Assembly: GCA_050945155.1 (NCBI GenBank)
Contig: JBMNSK010000018.1
Location: 1-25,643, forward strand
Reading direction: 5' to 3'
Length of the DNA: 25,643 nt
Source: JBMNSK01 sp050945155
GTDB lineage: Bacteria > Actinomycetota > Coriobacteriia > Coriobacteriales > Eggerthellaceae
The number at the start of each line of letters is the position of its first letter. The stretch's first letter is position 1. The translations under genes were made by a program, and so were the position numbers. The notes below the pieces were generated by a model, which had not been told where the DNA came from, did not search any database, and saw only the letters and a list, made by a program, of their open reading frames with translations. This document shows, piece by piece, positions 15,203 through 23,076 of the stretch.

Positions 15203-15673
15203 ATGGACGAAACGGGAGTCTTGGGCTTATTAGAAGAACTCTCAATTTTGCTTGAGGATTCTAAGCCGGTTTTCGGTAGAAACAATATGCGCCAAGTTGA
15301 TATAGCGGCTGCTTTTGAAATCATTGACGAGATTAGGGACACGTTCCCCAGCGAGTTTTCTCAGGCTCGTCAGATTGTACGCGAGCGCCAAAGCTTGCTT
15401 GATGATGCGCAGGCTGAAGCAGATCGTACTGTCGAGGATGCTCGTAGCCAAGCTATCACCATTGCAAGTGAGCAGGAAATCGTTCGCGTTGCACAGCAAA
15501 AAGCAGACCAGATTCTGGCTGATGCGCGCGAGCTCGAACGTCAGACGCGTGCAGGCGCTGAAGATTATGCTGATGAAGTATTTGGTCATGTCGAGAACAG
15601 TCTCGATACCTTGCTGAACAACGTACGTCGTTGTCGCGATCGCTTGAACGCAAATTCACAGAACTATTCATAA
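15203..15673 (+). CDS. SepIVA/DivIVA-like coiled-coil protein (putative septation factor)
   Basis: The 156-residue protein has a short N-terminal segment ending in IDEIRDTFPSEFSQAR (41-56). An Ala/Glu/Arg-rich coiled coil runs from about 51 to 125, built of repeats such as DAQAEADRTVEDARSQA and ADQILADARELERQ. A C-terminal helix follows, with LLNNVRRCRDRL. There is no signal peptide or membrane segment. This pattern and its place directly before the DUF177 gene match mycobacterial SepIVA (Rv2927c/MSMEG_2416), a DivIVA-related protein needed for septation. Such genes are often mis-annotated as ATP synthase subunit B. This copy is much shorter than the mycobacterial protein. ggaagga precedes the ATG, and one base separates its stop from the next ATG. 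Function is inferred from synteny and fold type. Confidence 0.7.
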   Translation: MDETGVLGLLEELSILLEDSKPVFGRNNMRQVDIAAAFEIIDEIRDTFPSEFSQARQIVRERQSLLDDAQAEADRTVEDARSQAITIASEQEIVRVAQQKADQILADARELERQTRAGAEDYADEVFGHVENSLDTLLNNVRRCRDRLNANSQNYS

Positions 15674-15674
15674 C

Positions 15675-16223
15675 ATGAGCGGCACGGCTGTAATTACCTT
15701 GCCTTCCGAGCTCTTCGCGCCTGCGGAGAGCTTGTATTTTGAGGGCAAATTAGATATGGACTTCCTGCATACGCAGGTGGATGACTACCGTTTTGTCACG
15801 CCACTTTCGTGGCAGGTCAATGTTACGAATACCGGTGGGTCCTTTCTTGTTCTGGGATCTGTTCAGGTTGAAGCGCAGACCTCCTGTGCTCGGTGCTTAT
15901 CTCCGGTGTCCCTTACCCTAGATGGTGAGATTGAAGCGTATTTTCTGGAAAACCCAGATGAGGACATTCCGGAAGAGATTGGTGAAGACGAAATCAATAT
16001 TCTTCCCGAAAATCATGAGATAGATATGGTGCCGCTCATTACGCAGGCTTTGCTTTTGGCTTTGCCGCTGGTTCCTTTGTGTTCTCCCGATTGCAAGGGA
16101 ATCTGTCCTCATTGTGGGGCAAATTTGAACGAAGGTCCGTGTAAGTGCAGTGAGGATAAGGATGAAATATCCGACGACAATCCCTTTGCCGTTTTGAAAA
16201 ACATTGACTTTTCCGACAACTAA
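15675..16223 (+). CDS. DUF177 (YceD) family protein with C-terminal zinc-type cysteines
   Basis: The 182-residue protein belongs to the DUF177/YceD family. In bacteria it nearly always precedes rpmF, and it is linked to 23S rRNA accumulation or ribosome assembly. The core shows SCARCLSPVSL (C71 and C74) and an acidic central stretch. The C-terminal segment LPLVPLCSPDCKGICPHCG is followed by C156 and C158 in GPCKC, a cluster of six cysteines (136, 140, 144, 147, 156, 158) likely to bind metal. The ATG is one base after the SepIVA-like stop, so the two are coupled. rpmF follows after 163 bases with its own probable promoter. Exact molecular role is not known. Confidence 0.9.
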   Translation: MSGTAVITLPSELFAPAESLYFEGKLDMDFLHTQVDDYRFVTPLSWQVNVTNTGGSFLVLGSVQVEAQTSCARCLSPVSLTLDGEIEAYFLENPDEDIPEEIGEDEINILPENHEIDMVPLITQALLLALPLVPLCSPDCKGICPHCGANLNEGPCKCSEDKDEISDDNPFAVLKNIDFSDN

Positions 16224-16286
16224 GTCGTACCCCAAGCGGTTATTATTTTGCGTTTGTGTGCAGGTTTTTTAACTCTTTTGACGAAT

Positions 16287-16317
16287 GCTTGCGGCAAGTT
16301 GCAAGCTTTGGTACTAT
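16287..16317 (+). promoter_or_regulatory. Possible rpmF promoter and inverted repeat
   Basis: TTGCGG (16289-16294) and TACTAT (16312-16317) are 17 bases apart, a weak but correctly spaced promoter about 70 bases before rpmF. GCTTGC (16287-16292) and GCAAGC (16301-16306) form an inverted repeat across the -35 region. It could be an operator or chance. Nothing else stands out in the 163-base gap. Confidence 0.3.
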
Positions 16318-16386
16318 CTCACATTGCGTTTAATGAAGGAATTAATAAGACTTTGAGCTTATCGTAATTGAAGGAGCATTGGAATC

Positions 16387-16566
16387 ATGGCTGTACCTAA
16401 GCAAAAAACGGGTCGCTCTCGTACTCATTCGCGTCGCAGCGCCAACGATAAAGTAGCTGCGCCTGCTCGTTCCATTTGCCCACAGTGCGGCGAGGTCAAG
16501 CTTCCTCATCGCGTTTGCCCAAACTGTGGCTACTATAACGGTCGCGAAGTTATCGAGACTGCCTAG
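16387..16566 (+). CDS. rpmF: 50S ribosomal protein L32 (four-cysteine form)
   Basis: This small gene encodes 59 residues. It begins MAVPKQKTGRSRTHSRRS, the standard L32 N-terminus, and has CPQC (31-34) and CPNC (44-47) zinc knuckles followed by GYYNGREVI. aaggag at 16371-16376 is 10 bases before the ATG. L32 sits at the surface of the 50S subunit. The DUF177-rpmF-plsX order is conserved across bacteria. A terminator follows directly, so plsX needs read-through or its own start. Confidence 0.97.
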   Translation: MAVPKQKTGRSRTHSRRSANDKVAAPARSICPQCGEVKLPHRVCPNCGYYNGREVIETA

Positions 16567-16591
16567 TTTTATTTCATTTTTTGGATATAGT

Positions 16592-16626
16592 GCCTTCCTG
16601 TGTTTTTATACTACAGGAAGGCTTTT
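16592..16626 (+). terminator. Rho-independent terminator after rpmF
   Basis: The 10-base perfect stem GCCTTCCTGT (16592-16601) / ACAGGAAGGC (16613-16622) encloses an 11-base loop and is followed by TTTT. It starts 26 bases after the rpmF stop. The short T-run suggests partial termination, with some read-through into plsX, for which I see no clear separate promoter. Confidence 0.85.
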
Positions 16627-16661
16627 CCATTTTATGAAGACGAAACGGAGGGGAAGTAAGC

Positions 16662-17645
16662 GTGTCCAACGAAGTTACCGTAGCTGTTGACGCCATGGGA
16701 GGCGACAACGCTCCGTCAGTCGTCATCGAGGGAGTAGACGGCGCACTGAAAGAAGATAAAGACCTTCATGTATTGCTCTGTGGCCCGGCTGAAATCGTAG
16801 AGCCTTTTGCAGCTGAACACGAACGCTGCACTGCACGGGTGACAACCGAGGTTATTTCTATGGAGGAGCACCCCGCTAATGCCGTGCGTGAAAAGAAGGA
16901 CTCATCTCTTGTTGTGGGTTGTAAGGCGGTAAAAGAAGCCGAAGCGCAAGGATTTTTTTCCGCCGGCTCTACGGGGGCCTGTCTTGCAGCGGGTATCCTG
17001 GTAGTCGGTCGCATTCATGGCGTACAGCGTCCCGCACTCCTTACAGTTATCCCTGCATCGAAGCGTCCCGTTTTGCTGACTGATGTTGGCGCAAACGCTG
17101 ATTGTAAGCCGGAGTATCTCTTGCAGTTTGGTCAAATGGCAACTGTCTTTGCAGAAAAAATTATGGGCATAGAAGATCCAAAAGCAGCACTTCTTAACAT
17201 AGGTGAGGAAGAAACTAAGGGTTCACAGGCTGCGCTCGAGGCTCATGAGATTTTGAAAGAAAACCTTCCTAACTTCGTGGGGAACGCCGAAGGCGGCGAC
17301 ATCATGAATGGAAGTTTCGACATTATTATCACTGATGGATTTACCGGGAATGTTTGTTTAAAGACCATCGAAGGTACTGCGAAAACGATGTTTTCAGCCA
17401 TTAAGGACGTGTTAAAGTCGAGTGCAGTTCGATCTTTAGGTGGCCTCATGATTAAAAGTGGGCTTAAAGAAGTGGCAGGCGGTCTTATGGCAGACAGTAT
17501 CGGCGGAGCTCCGCTTTTGGGGGTAAAAGGAGCCTGTGTTGTTGGTCACGGGTCATCTTCTTCTACTGCCATTAAAAACGGGGTTCTTACAACTGCCCGT
17601 ATGGCGCGCCTCCAAGTTTCTGAAATAATCGCACAAACTGTGTAA
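16662..17645 (+). CDS. plsX: Phosphate acyltransferase PlsX
   Basis: PlsX converts acyl-ACP and phosphate to acyl-phosphate, the donor used by PlsY and the same intermediate made by FakA. The 327-residue protein begins with VTVAVDAMGGDNAPSVVIEG, the family signature. It has MEEHPANAVREKKDSSL, FFSAGSTGACLAAG, LLTDVGANADCKPEYL, GFTGNVCLKTIEG and the C-terminal GGAPLLGVKGACVVGHGSSS. The start is GTG at 16662 with cggagggg (16646-16653) 8 bases upstream; no better start is available. It acts peripherally at the membrane. The rnc gene follows after about 40 bases, where a separate promoter probably lies. Confidence 0.96.
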   Translation: MSNEVTVAVDAMGGDNAPSVVIEGVDGALKEDKDLHVLLCGPAEIVEPFAAEHERCTARVTTEVISMEEHPANAVREKKDSSLVVGCKAVKEAEAQGFFSAGSTGACLAAGILVVGRIHGVQRPALLTVIPASKRPVLLTDVGANADCKPEYLLQFGQMATVFAEKIMGIEDPKAALLNIGEEETKGSQAALEAHEILKENLPNFVGNAEGGDIMNGSFDIIITDGFTGNVCLKTIEGTAKTMFSAIKDVLKSSAVRSLGGLMIKSGLKEVAGGLMADSIGGAPLLGVKGACVVGHGSSSSTAIKNGVLTTARMARLQVSEIIAQTV

Positions 17646-17673
17646 TAAGCAGGTTTTATATGCTTGTTGTAGG

Positions 17674-17679
17674 TACAAT
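17674..17679 (+). promoter_or_regulatory. Candidate rnc -10 element (TACAAT) positioned for a leaderless transcript
   Basis: TACAAT is followed by six bases and then ATG (17686), so transcription would begin at or next to the A of the start codon. No good ribosome site precedes that ATG. This spacing is the usual sign of leaderless mRNAs, which are common in Actinobacteria. A -35 element is not clear. Confidence 0.5.
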
Positions 17680-17685
17680 GTGCTT

Positions 17686-18570
17686 ATGGAACTGACAGAA
17701 GAACAACAGACAAACCTCAAGCGTGCAGAGCAGATAATTGGCTACGAGTTCAAAGACAAGGGCCTTTTGCTCTCTGCTATCACACACCCGTCTGCTATTG
17801 AAGGGCGGCCCATCAAGTATTCTTACGAGCGTCTTGAGTTTTTAGGCGATAGCATCATGGGCGCTATAGTTGCTACTGTTGCCTTCAATCGTTTTCATGA
17901 TATCGATGAAGGTGGACTTACTCGAATCAAAGCCGCTTTAGTTTCGGGTACCCATCTTTCTGAGTTAGCTGAAAATCTTGGCTTTGCCGATGTTATTGTT
18001 TTTGGCTCTTCGGAGACCGGTACAGGCAAGCGCGGACTTCACTCCGCTCTTGAAAATGTCTACGAAGCCGTAGTAGCTGCGCTATATTTGGACGGCGGCA
18101 TTACTGCGGCGAGTGAATTTGTCAATGCAACACTGATACCCTGCATGTCCTTGGAAATGGCTGAGGAGCCTGAAAATCCAAAGAGTGCTTTGCAGGAGCG
18201 CCTCCAAGAAGACGGAATTACACCAACATACCGCCTGATTGAGACGCAAGGTCCTCCGCATGACAGAACCTTTATCGCTCAGGTCTATGCTGGCACGCAT
18301 GCGCTTGCACGTGGGCGGGGGCGTACCAAAAAGGAAGCTGAACGTCAGGCAGCAAAAAGCACGCTTGCTCGTTTGACCGAGTTCCTTGGTATAAGCTCTG
18401 AGACGAGCAATGAGAAATCTGGCACGCAGAAGAAGGAAAAGGCCAAGAAAAACGCCAAATCGAAAGAAGAGGCGCGCGCAAGAAAAGCGGCACGTAAAGA
18501 AGAACAGGCGCAGGCAAAAGCTCTGAAGAAGGCACAGAAGAGCGCCAAACGGAAACAAACTCAGGACTAG
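17686..18570 (+). CDS. rnc: Ribonuclease III with basic C-terminal tail
   Basis: RNase III cleaves double-stranded RNA, including rRNA precursors. I place the start at ATG 17686 (294 residues), because the in-frame GTG at 17680 directly abuts the -10 element. The catalytic signature YERLEFLGDS holds E51 and D55. The second metal-site segment reads ENVYEAVVAALYLDGG, where the usual Asp (E. coli D114) is Asn124, while Glu127 (E. coli E117) is kept. A double-stranded-RNA-binding domain spans about 164-235 (NPKSALQERL to RGRTKKEAERQAAKSTLARL). After it comes a tail of about 50 residues made mostly of Lys, Ala, Arg, Glu and Gln, absent from short homologues. The stop is two bases before smc. Confidence 0.93.
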   Translation: MELTEEQQTNLKRAEQIIGYEFKDKGLLLSAITHPSAIEGRPIKYSYERLEFLGDSIMGAIVATVAFNRFHDIDEGGLTRIKAALVSGTHLSELAENLGFADVIVFGSSETGTGKRGLHSALENVYEAVVAALYLDGGITAASEFVNATLIPCMSLEMAEEPENPKSALQERLQEDGITPTYRLIETQGPPHDRTFIAQVYAGTHALARGRGRTKKEAERQAAKSTLARLTEFLGISSETSNEKSGTQKKEKAKKNAKSKEEARARKAARKEEQAQAKALKKAQKSAKRKQTQD

Positions 18571-18572
18571 GA

Positions 18573-21500
18573 ATGTATCTCAAATCACTTGTGCTTAAAG
18601 GTTTCAAGTCCTTTGCTGATAGAAGTGTCTTAAACCTCGAACCTGGAATCACTGCCATTGTTGGACCAAACGGTTCTGGAAAATCAAATATCGTAGATGC
18701 TGTTCTTTGGGTTTTGGGGGAGCGTAATGCGCGTCACCTGCGTGGACAGGCAATGGAAGATGTAATCTTTGCCGGATCAAGTGTCCGTAAGCCAGTGGGG
18801 ATTGCTGAAGTAGACCTGGTTCTTGATAACTCTGATGGCACAATTGCAGTCGACTTTGACGAACTGGTCATTTCACGTCGTATGTACCGTAATGGTGAGA
18901 GCGAATATCTGGTAAATGGAACAGTCGTCAGAAGGATGGATGTTCTTGACATCCTCCATGATTCTGGACTTGGTACTGGAACCCATTCGATTATTTCTCA
19001 GGGAAGCCTAGATTCCGTTCTGCAGTCGAGTCCGGAAGAGAGGCGAGCTCTTATTGAGGAAGCTGCCGGCGTTTTAAAGCACAAGCAGCGCCGCGAGAAA
19101 AGTGAAAGAAAGCTTGCTTCCATGGAGGCAAACTTAAACCGAGTACAAGATCTTGCAGCTGAACTCAAGCGACAACTCGGACCTCTTGAGCGCAAGGCGA
19201 AGCGAGCCATTACCTACCAAAGTCTTTCCCAAGAAGCTGCGGAACTTAATTTGGCCCTGGCTGTAGACCGGCTACGCAGTCTTAAGCTTGAGTGGGAAGA
19301 AATTCTGAAAAAAGAAGAAGCTCTCTCAAAGGAACTCTCGGAGAAGAAGGATAGCAGCGATAGGTTTGAACAGGCGGTAAGCGGTCTTCAAGCTCAAATT
19401 CGTGAAGGTAGTGTCGAAGAAGGAAAGGTTCGCCAGGATTATCAACGCGCAAGTTCTGTTTCAGACCGTGTCGATTCGGCAACCTTGCTCATTCATGAGA
19501 AGCTTCGCGCGGCCCAGGATTACGAAGCAGATATCCGGATTAGCCGCGAAGAGAGTGCTGAGCGCCTTACACATGCAAAAAGAGAAAAAGAAGCAAGTCA
19601 GGAACGCCTCAATGAAGTAAGCGCAGCTATGCAGACAGCACAAGAAAAAGTTGACGCGCTGCACTTGCAAAAAAATGAGGCAAAGAATGTCTTGGAAGAT
19701 GCAGAATCGAGGGCTCAGGCCATCTTAGAACGCATACAAGAGATTCATGATGCTGAAGATCAAGCTAAGCGCAAACGCGAGTCACTCCAGGACCGTATTT
19801 CTCAAGCGAATGCACAAACGCATCTTGTGCAAGCTCGACGTATGGAACTCGAGGGTCGCATAGATAAGGCACAAAAGAACCTCGAATTGCTTCAAGGTGA
19901 TTTAGAAGATAAACGAAAAGCCATTGCCCAACTTGAAGCGAGTGTTGCGCATCAGACAGATGTAACACAGTCTGCAGCTGAAGAAAGGGATAAGGCAAGG
20001 ACTGCTCTTGATACCGCGAATGGAGATCTCGCCCGCTTGAGAGGCGAGCGTGATGCTGAAGCTGCCAAGAGCTTTGAAGATCCCGCTTTGGCTTGGTTAC
20101 TTGAACACAAGCAAGATCTGCCGGTTCGAATTGATCGACTTGTGAAATCGCTCACGGTACCGCAGGGTATGGAAGTTTTGGTCGAGCACCTCCTCGGGCA
20201 AGATTCGCAGGCGGTTGTGGTTGATGATGCTGACGGTGCTAAAACAATTTCGCATTCTTTGTCTTTGCAGGCGCGCGGAGGTTCGGTTTCGCTCATTATG
20301 CGCCATGATGCACGCACGCAGAAAACCTCACCAGTGGATTCCGACCACCTTCTTATCAATGAACTGACCTACCCGGAAGAAATGAAAGAAGTGGTTTTCG
20401 CCCTGCTGGGAGACGTCGTTTTGTGTTCTTCACGCGACGAAGCATTTGCTGCACACAAGACCGATACCAAAAATCGCCGTTTTGCATCGCTTGACGGCTG
20501 TGTTGTCTGGCCTCAAGGAAAAGTAAGTATTTTTGGCAAGCCGAAAAATCTCGATGACAGCGTTCTTGGCCATGAACGTGCTCTCAAAGAACTTGAGGCA
20601 AGTTTGAAAGAAGCAGAGCGAAGATGCAGCCGAGCCCAAGACGCTCACCAAAAAGCGGAAGTTCAGGCATCAGAAGCGCAGGATAAACTTTTGGATTTGC
20701 GGCGTACTTTGGCCCAAGACCGCGGAACGGTTGAATCTGTTGAACGGCAGGTACGGAGTGCGCAAGATGAACTTGGCCAGCTAGAAAAAGAAATGGCAGA
20801 AGTCGAGGTGCAGACTCAAAAAATGCGCGCAGACCTCGGCGCGTTAAAGCCAGATTTAACCCAGATTGAAGAAGAAATTGCAAAGCTGCAAAGCGAAGCT
20901 CAGAAAAAGGCTCCTCAACAAAGAGAACTTGAGGAAGAGCTGAAGACTTTGCGTGCCTCAGATAATGAGATTGGTCAACACTTGCAGGCAGCCCAACTTG
21001 AGCTTGCAACGTATTCGGAGCGGCGAGCCTATGCTGCACGCATGGTAGAAACGCGGGAACGCGACATGCAAAATGAGCTACATCAGCAGGAGCAGTCCCA
21101 GGAAAATCTTCTTCGAAAGCTTGTTGCGCAGAAGAGAAGCCGTGCGCTTTTAAAGGTTCTTGAAGCCCTAAGCCAGAGTATGAGCATTCGTATTTCAAGT
21201 CTAGACACGGCGGTACATGCTGCGAAGAACTCTTCGAGTGGTCTTCACGAGCAAGTAGACTCAATGCGCAGGCAAGCACAGCAAGCACGCACGGCTCTTG
21301 ATGAGACGAATAGCCGTATGTCCGAACTTCATGTTGAAAAGGGACGTCTAGAGCTTCAGGTGGAATCTGCTATTAGGGCTATCGAGGAAGATTGCGAAAC
21401 TTCTCTCGATGAGGCGGTAAAGCTCCCAGAACTCAGTGACCGCCATGAAACTGAAGAGCGCTTTTTCAAACTGCAGCGTCGTATTAAGAATATGGGAACT

Positions 21501-22106
21501 ATTAACCCGGACGCGGCAGAAGAGTACGAGGCTCTCAAAGAGCGCTACACCTATCTTGATGCACAATTGCAAGACCTTGAACATGCACGCCAATCGCTCA
21601 AACGTATAGTTCGTGTCATCGACGCGCGTATGAAAGACGATTTCGTAAACACCTTTGATACCGTCAATGCGAACTTCCAAGAAATTTTTAGCCTGCTTTT
21701 TCCGGGTGGGTCTGGATCTTTGGTACTTGATATGCCTGATGACTTGGAAAACACGGGTGTTGAAGTGCAGGTACAACCTTCAGGCAAGCGTATCTTAAAG
21801 ATGGGACTGCTCTCAGGTGGTGAAAAATCTCTCACCGCTTTGGCGCTTCTTTTTGCTGTCTATCGTACCCGTTCAACTCCGTTCTACATCCTTGACGAGG
21901 TTGAGGCTGCGCTTGACGACAGCAATTTAAGACGTCTTATTACCTATCTGGAGTCTTTACGGAAGGACACCCAGCTCATCATGATTACCCACCAGCGTCG
22001 TACGATGGAAATGGCAGATGTTCTTTTCGGCGTCTCGATGCAATCCGATGGTGTCACCAAGGTGGTAAGTCAGCGTCTTGAGCGCGCTCTTGCACAGGCT
22101 CAATAG
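18573..22106 (+). CDS. smc: Chromosome segregation protein SMC
   Basis: SMC is the ATPase core of the SMC-ScpAB condensin that organises the chromosome. The 1177-residue protein has the expected five-part layout. The N-terminal head has Walker A GPNGSGKSNIVDAV from 31. A long coiled coil covers about 170-505. The hinge lies near 510-660, starting around LAWLLEHKQDLPVRIDRLV. The return coil runs to about 1020. The C-terminal head has the signature LLSGGEKSLTALALLFA (SGGEK at 1081-1085) and Walker B FYILDEVEAALDD (from 1104). MYLKSLVLKGFKSFAD is the normal N-terminus, and the ATG is two bases after the rnc stop, so translation is coupled. rnc-smc-ftsY order is conserved in many Gram-positive bacteria. 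scpA and scpB are not in the window. Confidence 0.98.
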   Translation: MYLKSLVLKGFKSFADRSVLNLEPGITAIVGPNGSGKSNIVDAVLWVLGERNARHLRGQAMEDVIFAGSSVRKPVGIAEVDLVLDNSDGTIAVDFDELVISRRMYRNGESEYLVNGTVVRRMDVLDILHDSGLGTGTHSIISQGSLDSVLQSSPEERRALIEEAAGVLKHKQRREKSERKLASMEANLNRVQDLAAELKRQLGPLERKAKRAITYQSLSQEAAELNLALAVDRLRSLKLEWEEILKKEEALSKELSEKKDSSDRFEQAVSGLQAQIREGSVEEGKVRQDYQRASSVSDRVDSATLLIHEKLRAAQDYEADIRISREESAERLTHAKREKEASQERLNEVSAAMQTAQEKVDALHLQKNEAKNVLEDAESRAQAILERIQEIHDAEDQAKRKRESLQDRISQANAQTHLVQARRMELEGRIDKAQKNLELLQGDLEDKRKAIAQLEASVAHQTDVTQSAAEERDKARTALDTANGDLARLRGERDAEAAKSFEDPALAWLLEHKQDLPVRIDRLVKSLTVPQGMEVLVEHLLGQDSQAVVVDDADGAKTISHSLSLQARGGSVSLIMRHDARTQKTSPVDSDHLLINELTYPEEMKEVVFALLGDVVLCSSRDEAFAAHKTDTKNRRFASLDGCVVWPQGKVSIFGKPKNLDDSVLGHERALKELEASLKEAERRCSRAQDAHQKAEVQASEAQDKLLDLRRTLAQDRGTVESVERQVRSAQDELGQLEKEMAEVEVQTQKMRADLGALKPDLTQIEEEIAKLQSEAQKKAPQQRELEEELKTLRASDNEIGQHLQAAQLELATYSERRAYAARMVETRERDMQNELHQQEQSQENLLRKLVAQKRSRALLKVLEALSQSMSIRISSLDTAVHAAKNSSSGLHEQVDSMRRQAQQARTALDETNSRMSELHVEKGRLELQVESAIRAIEEDCETSLDEAVKLPELSDRHETEERFFKLQRRIKNMGTINPDAAEEYEALKERYTYLDAQLQDLEHARQSLKRIVRVIDARMKDDFVNTFDTVNANFQEIFSLLFPGGSGSLVLDMPDDLENTGVEVQVQPSGKRILKMGLLSGGEKSLTALALLFAVYRTRSTPFYILDEVEAALDDSNLRRLITYLESLRKDTQLIMITHQRRTMEMADVLFGVSMQSDGVTKVVSQRLERALAQAQ

Positions 22107-22124
22107 TGTGGAAGGAATAAGAAT

Positions 22125-23051
22125 ATGGGATTTATGAATCGTATAAGTTCTGGTCTTTCTCATTCCCGCGAGCGCTTCCGTGAACGCATGAATGTTTTAC
22201 TCGATCGAGGTCCAGACCTTGACGAAGAATTTTGGGATGGTCTTGAGGAGACCTTAATTCTTGCTGATATCGGGGGAGAGCTAGCAGACGAGATTGTCGA
22301 AGAACTCCGTGATACAGCAACACGACAAGCTTTGCCTGACGCCTACGCAGTTTTAGACCTTTTGAAGGATAAGATTGCAGATGCTTTTGTAGAAGGTGGG
22401 GAAGAGATTTTTAGTGGAGAAGAATCTCTTGTCCTTTTTGTAGGCGTCAATGGGTCAGGAAAAACCACCACGGTTGGCAAGCTTGCTCAAGAGGCAAGCA
22501 ATGCGGGACGTAAGGTGGTTTTGGGTAGCGCTGACACGTTCCGAGCTGCAGCTATCGAACAGCTCGAAGTCTGGGCAGAGCGTGCTCAGGTTCCTATCTG
22601 CATGCGTGAGCGGGGAAGTGACCCAGCGAGTGTTTGCTATGACACTATTGAGCGTGCCGAGAGCCTTGGGGCTGACATGGTGTTAATTGACACAGCAGGG
22701 CGACTTCATACCTCAGCTGACTTGATGCGTGAGCTTGAGAAAGTTGTTTCAGTTGTCAGGAAGCGTTCTCAGATGCCGGTTTTTACGGTTCTGGTTATCG
22801 ATGCAACAACTGGCCAAAACGGACTCGCTCAAGCCCAGGAGTTCGATAAAGCGCTCGATTTGGACGGGCTTATCATTACGAAACTCGATGGAACAGCCAA
22901 AGGTGGTATTGCCTTGGCTGTTTCGCATAATTTGAATCTTCCGGTCGTTAAAATAGGGGTCGGGGAAAAAATTGACGACCTTCGCGATTTTGATGCGCAT
23001 GAATTTGCACAGGCACTCATCGGTGACTTTGGTGAGAGCGGTGCAGAATAA
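22125..23051 (+). CDS. ftsY: Signal recognition particle receptor FtsY
   Basis: FtsY is the membrane-associated GTPase that receives SRP-ribosome complexes. The 308-residue protein is the short form. The acidic A domain is absent; about 20 residues with basic character (RISSGLSHSRERFRERM) precede the four-helix N domain, and this amphipathic start probably provides membrane contact. The G domain has GVNGSGKTT from 107, the DTFRAAAIEQL segment, DTAGRLHTSADLM and TKLDGTAKGG. The ATG at 22125 follows ggaaggaataag, 18 bases after the smc stop. Ffh, its GTPase partner, is the next gene, 25 bases downstream, so both halves of the targeting pathway are co-expressed. Confidence 0.97.
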   Translation: MGFMNRISSGLSHSRERFRERMNVLLDRGPDLDEEFWDGLEETLILADIGGELADEIVEELRDTATRQALPDAYAVLDLLKDKIADAFVEGGEEIFSGEESLVLFVGVNGSGKTTTVGKLAQEASNAGRKVVLGSADTFRAAAIEQLEVWAERAQVPICMRERGSDPASVCYDTIERAESLGADMVLIDTAGRLHTSADLMRELEKVVSVVRKRSQMPVFTVLVIDATTGQNGLAQAQEFDKALDLDGLIITKLDGTAKGGIALAVSHNLNLPVVKIGVGEKIDDLRDFDAHEFAQALIGDFGESGAE

Positions 23052-23076
23052 CTAAGGATATATTTCGAGGACTACT

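Noticed and set aside
18082..18658. Two overlapping - strand frames over the rnc tail and smc start
   Set aside because: They are the complement of the Lys/Ala-rich tail, giving Phe/Leu-rich low-complexity sequence; no start signal or homology features.
20584..21288. Open frame of 234 codons on the - strand inside smc
   Set aside because: It lies wholly antisense to the SMC coiled coil, has the Leu/Pro/Ala bias expected of the complement of that sequence, and has no recognisable motif.
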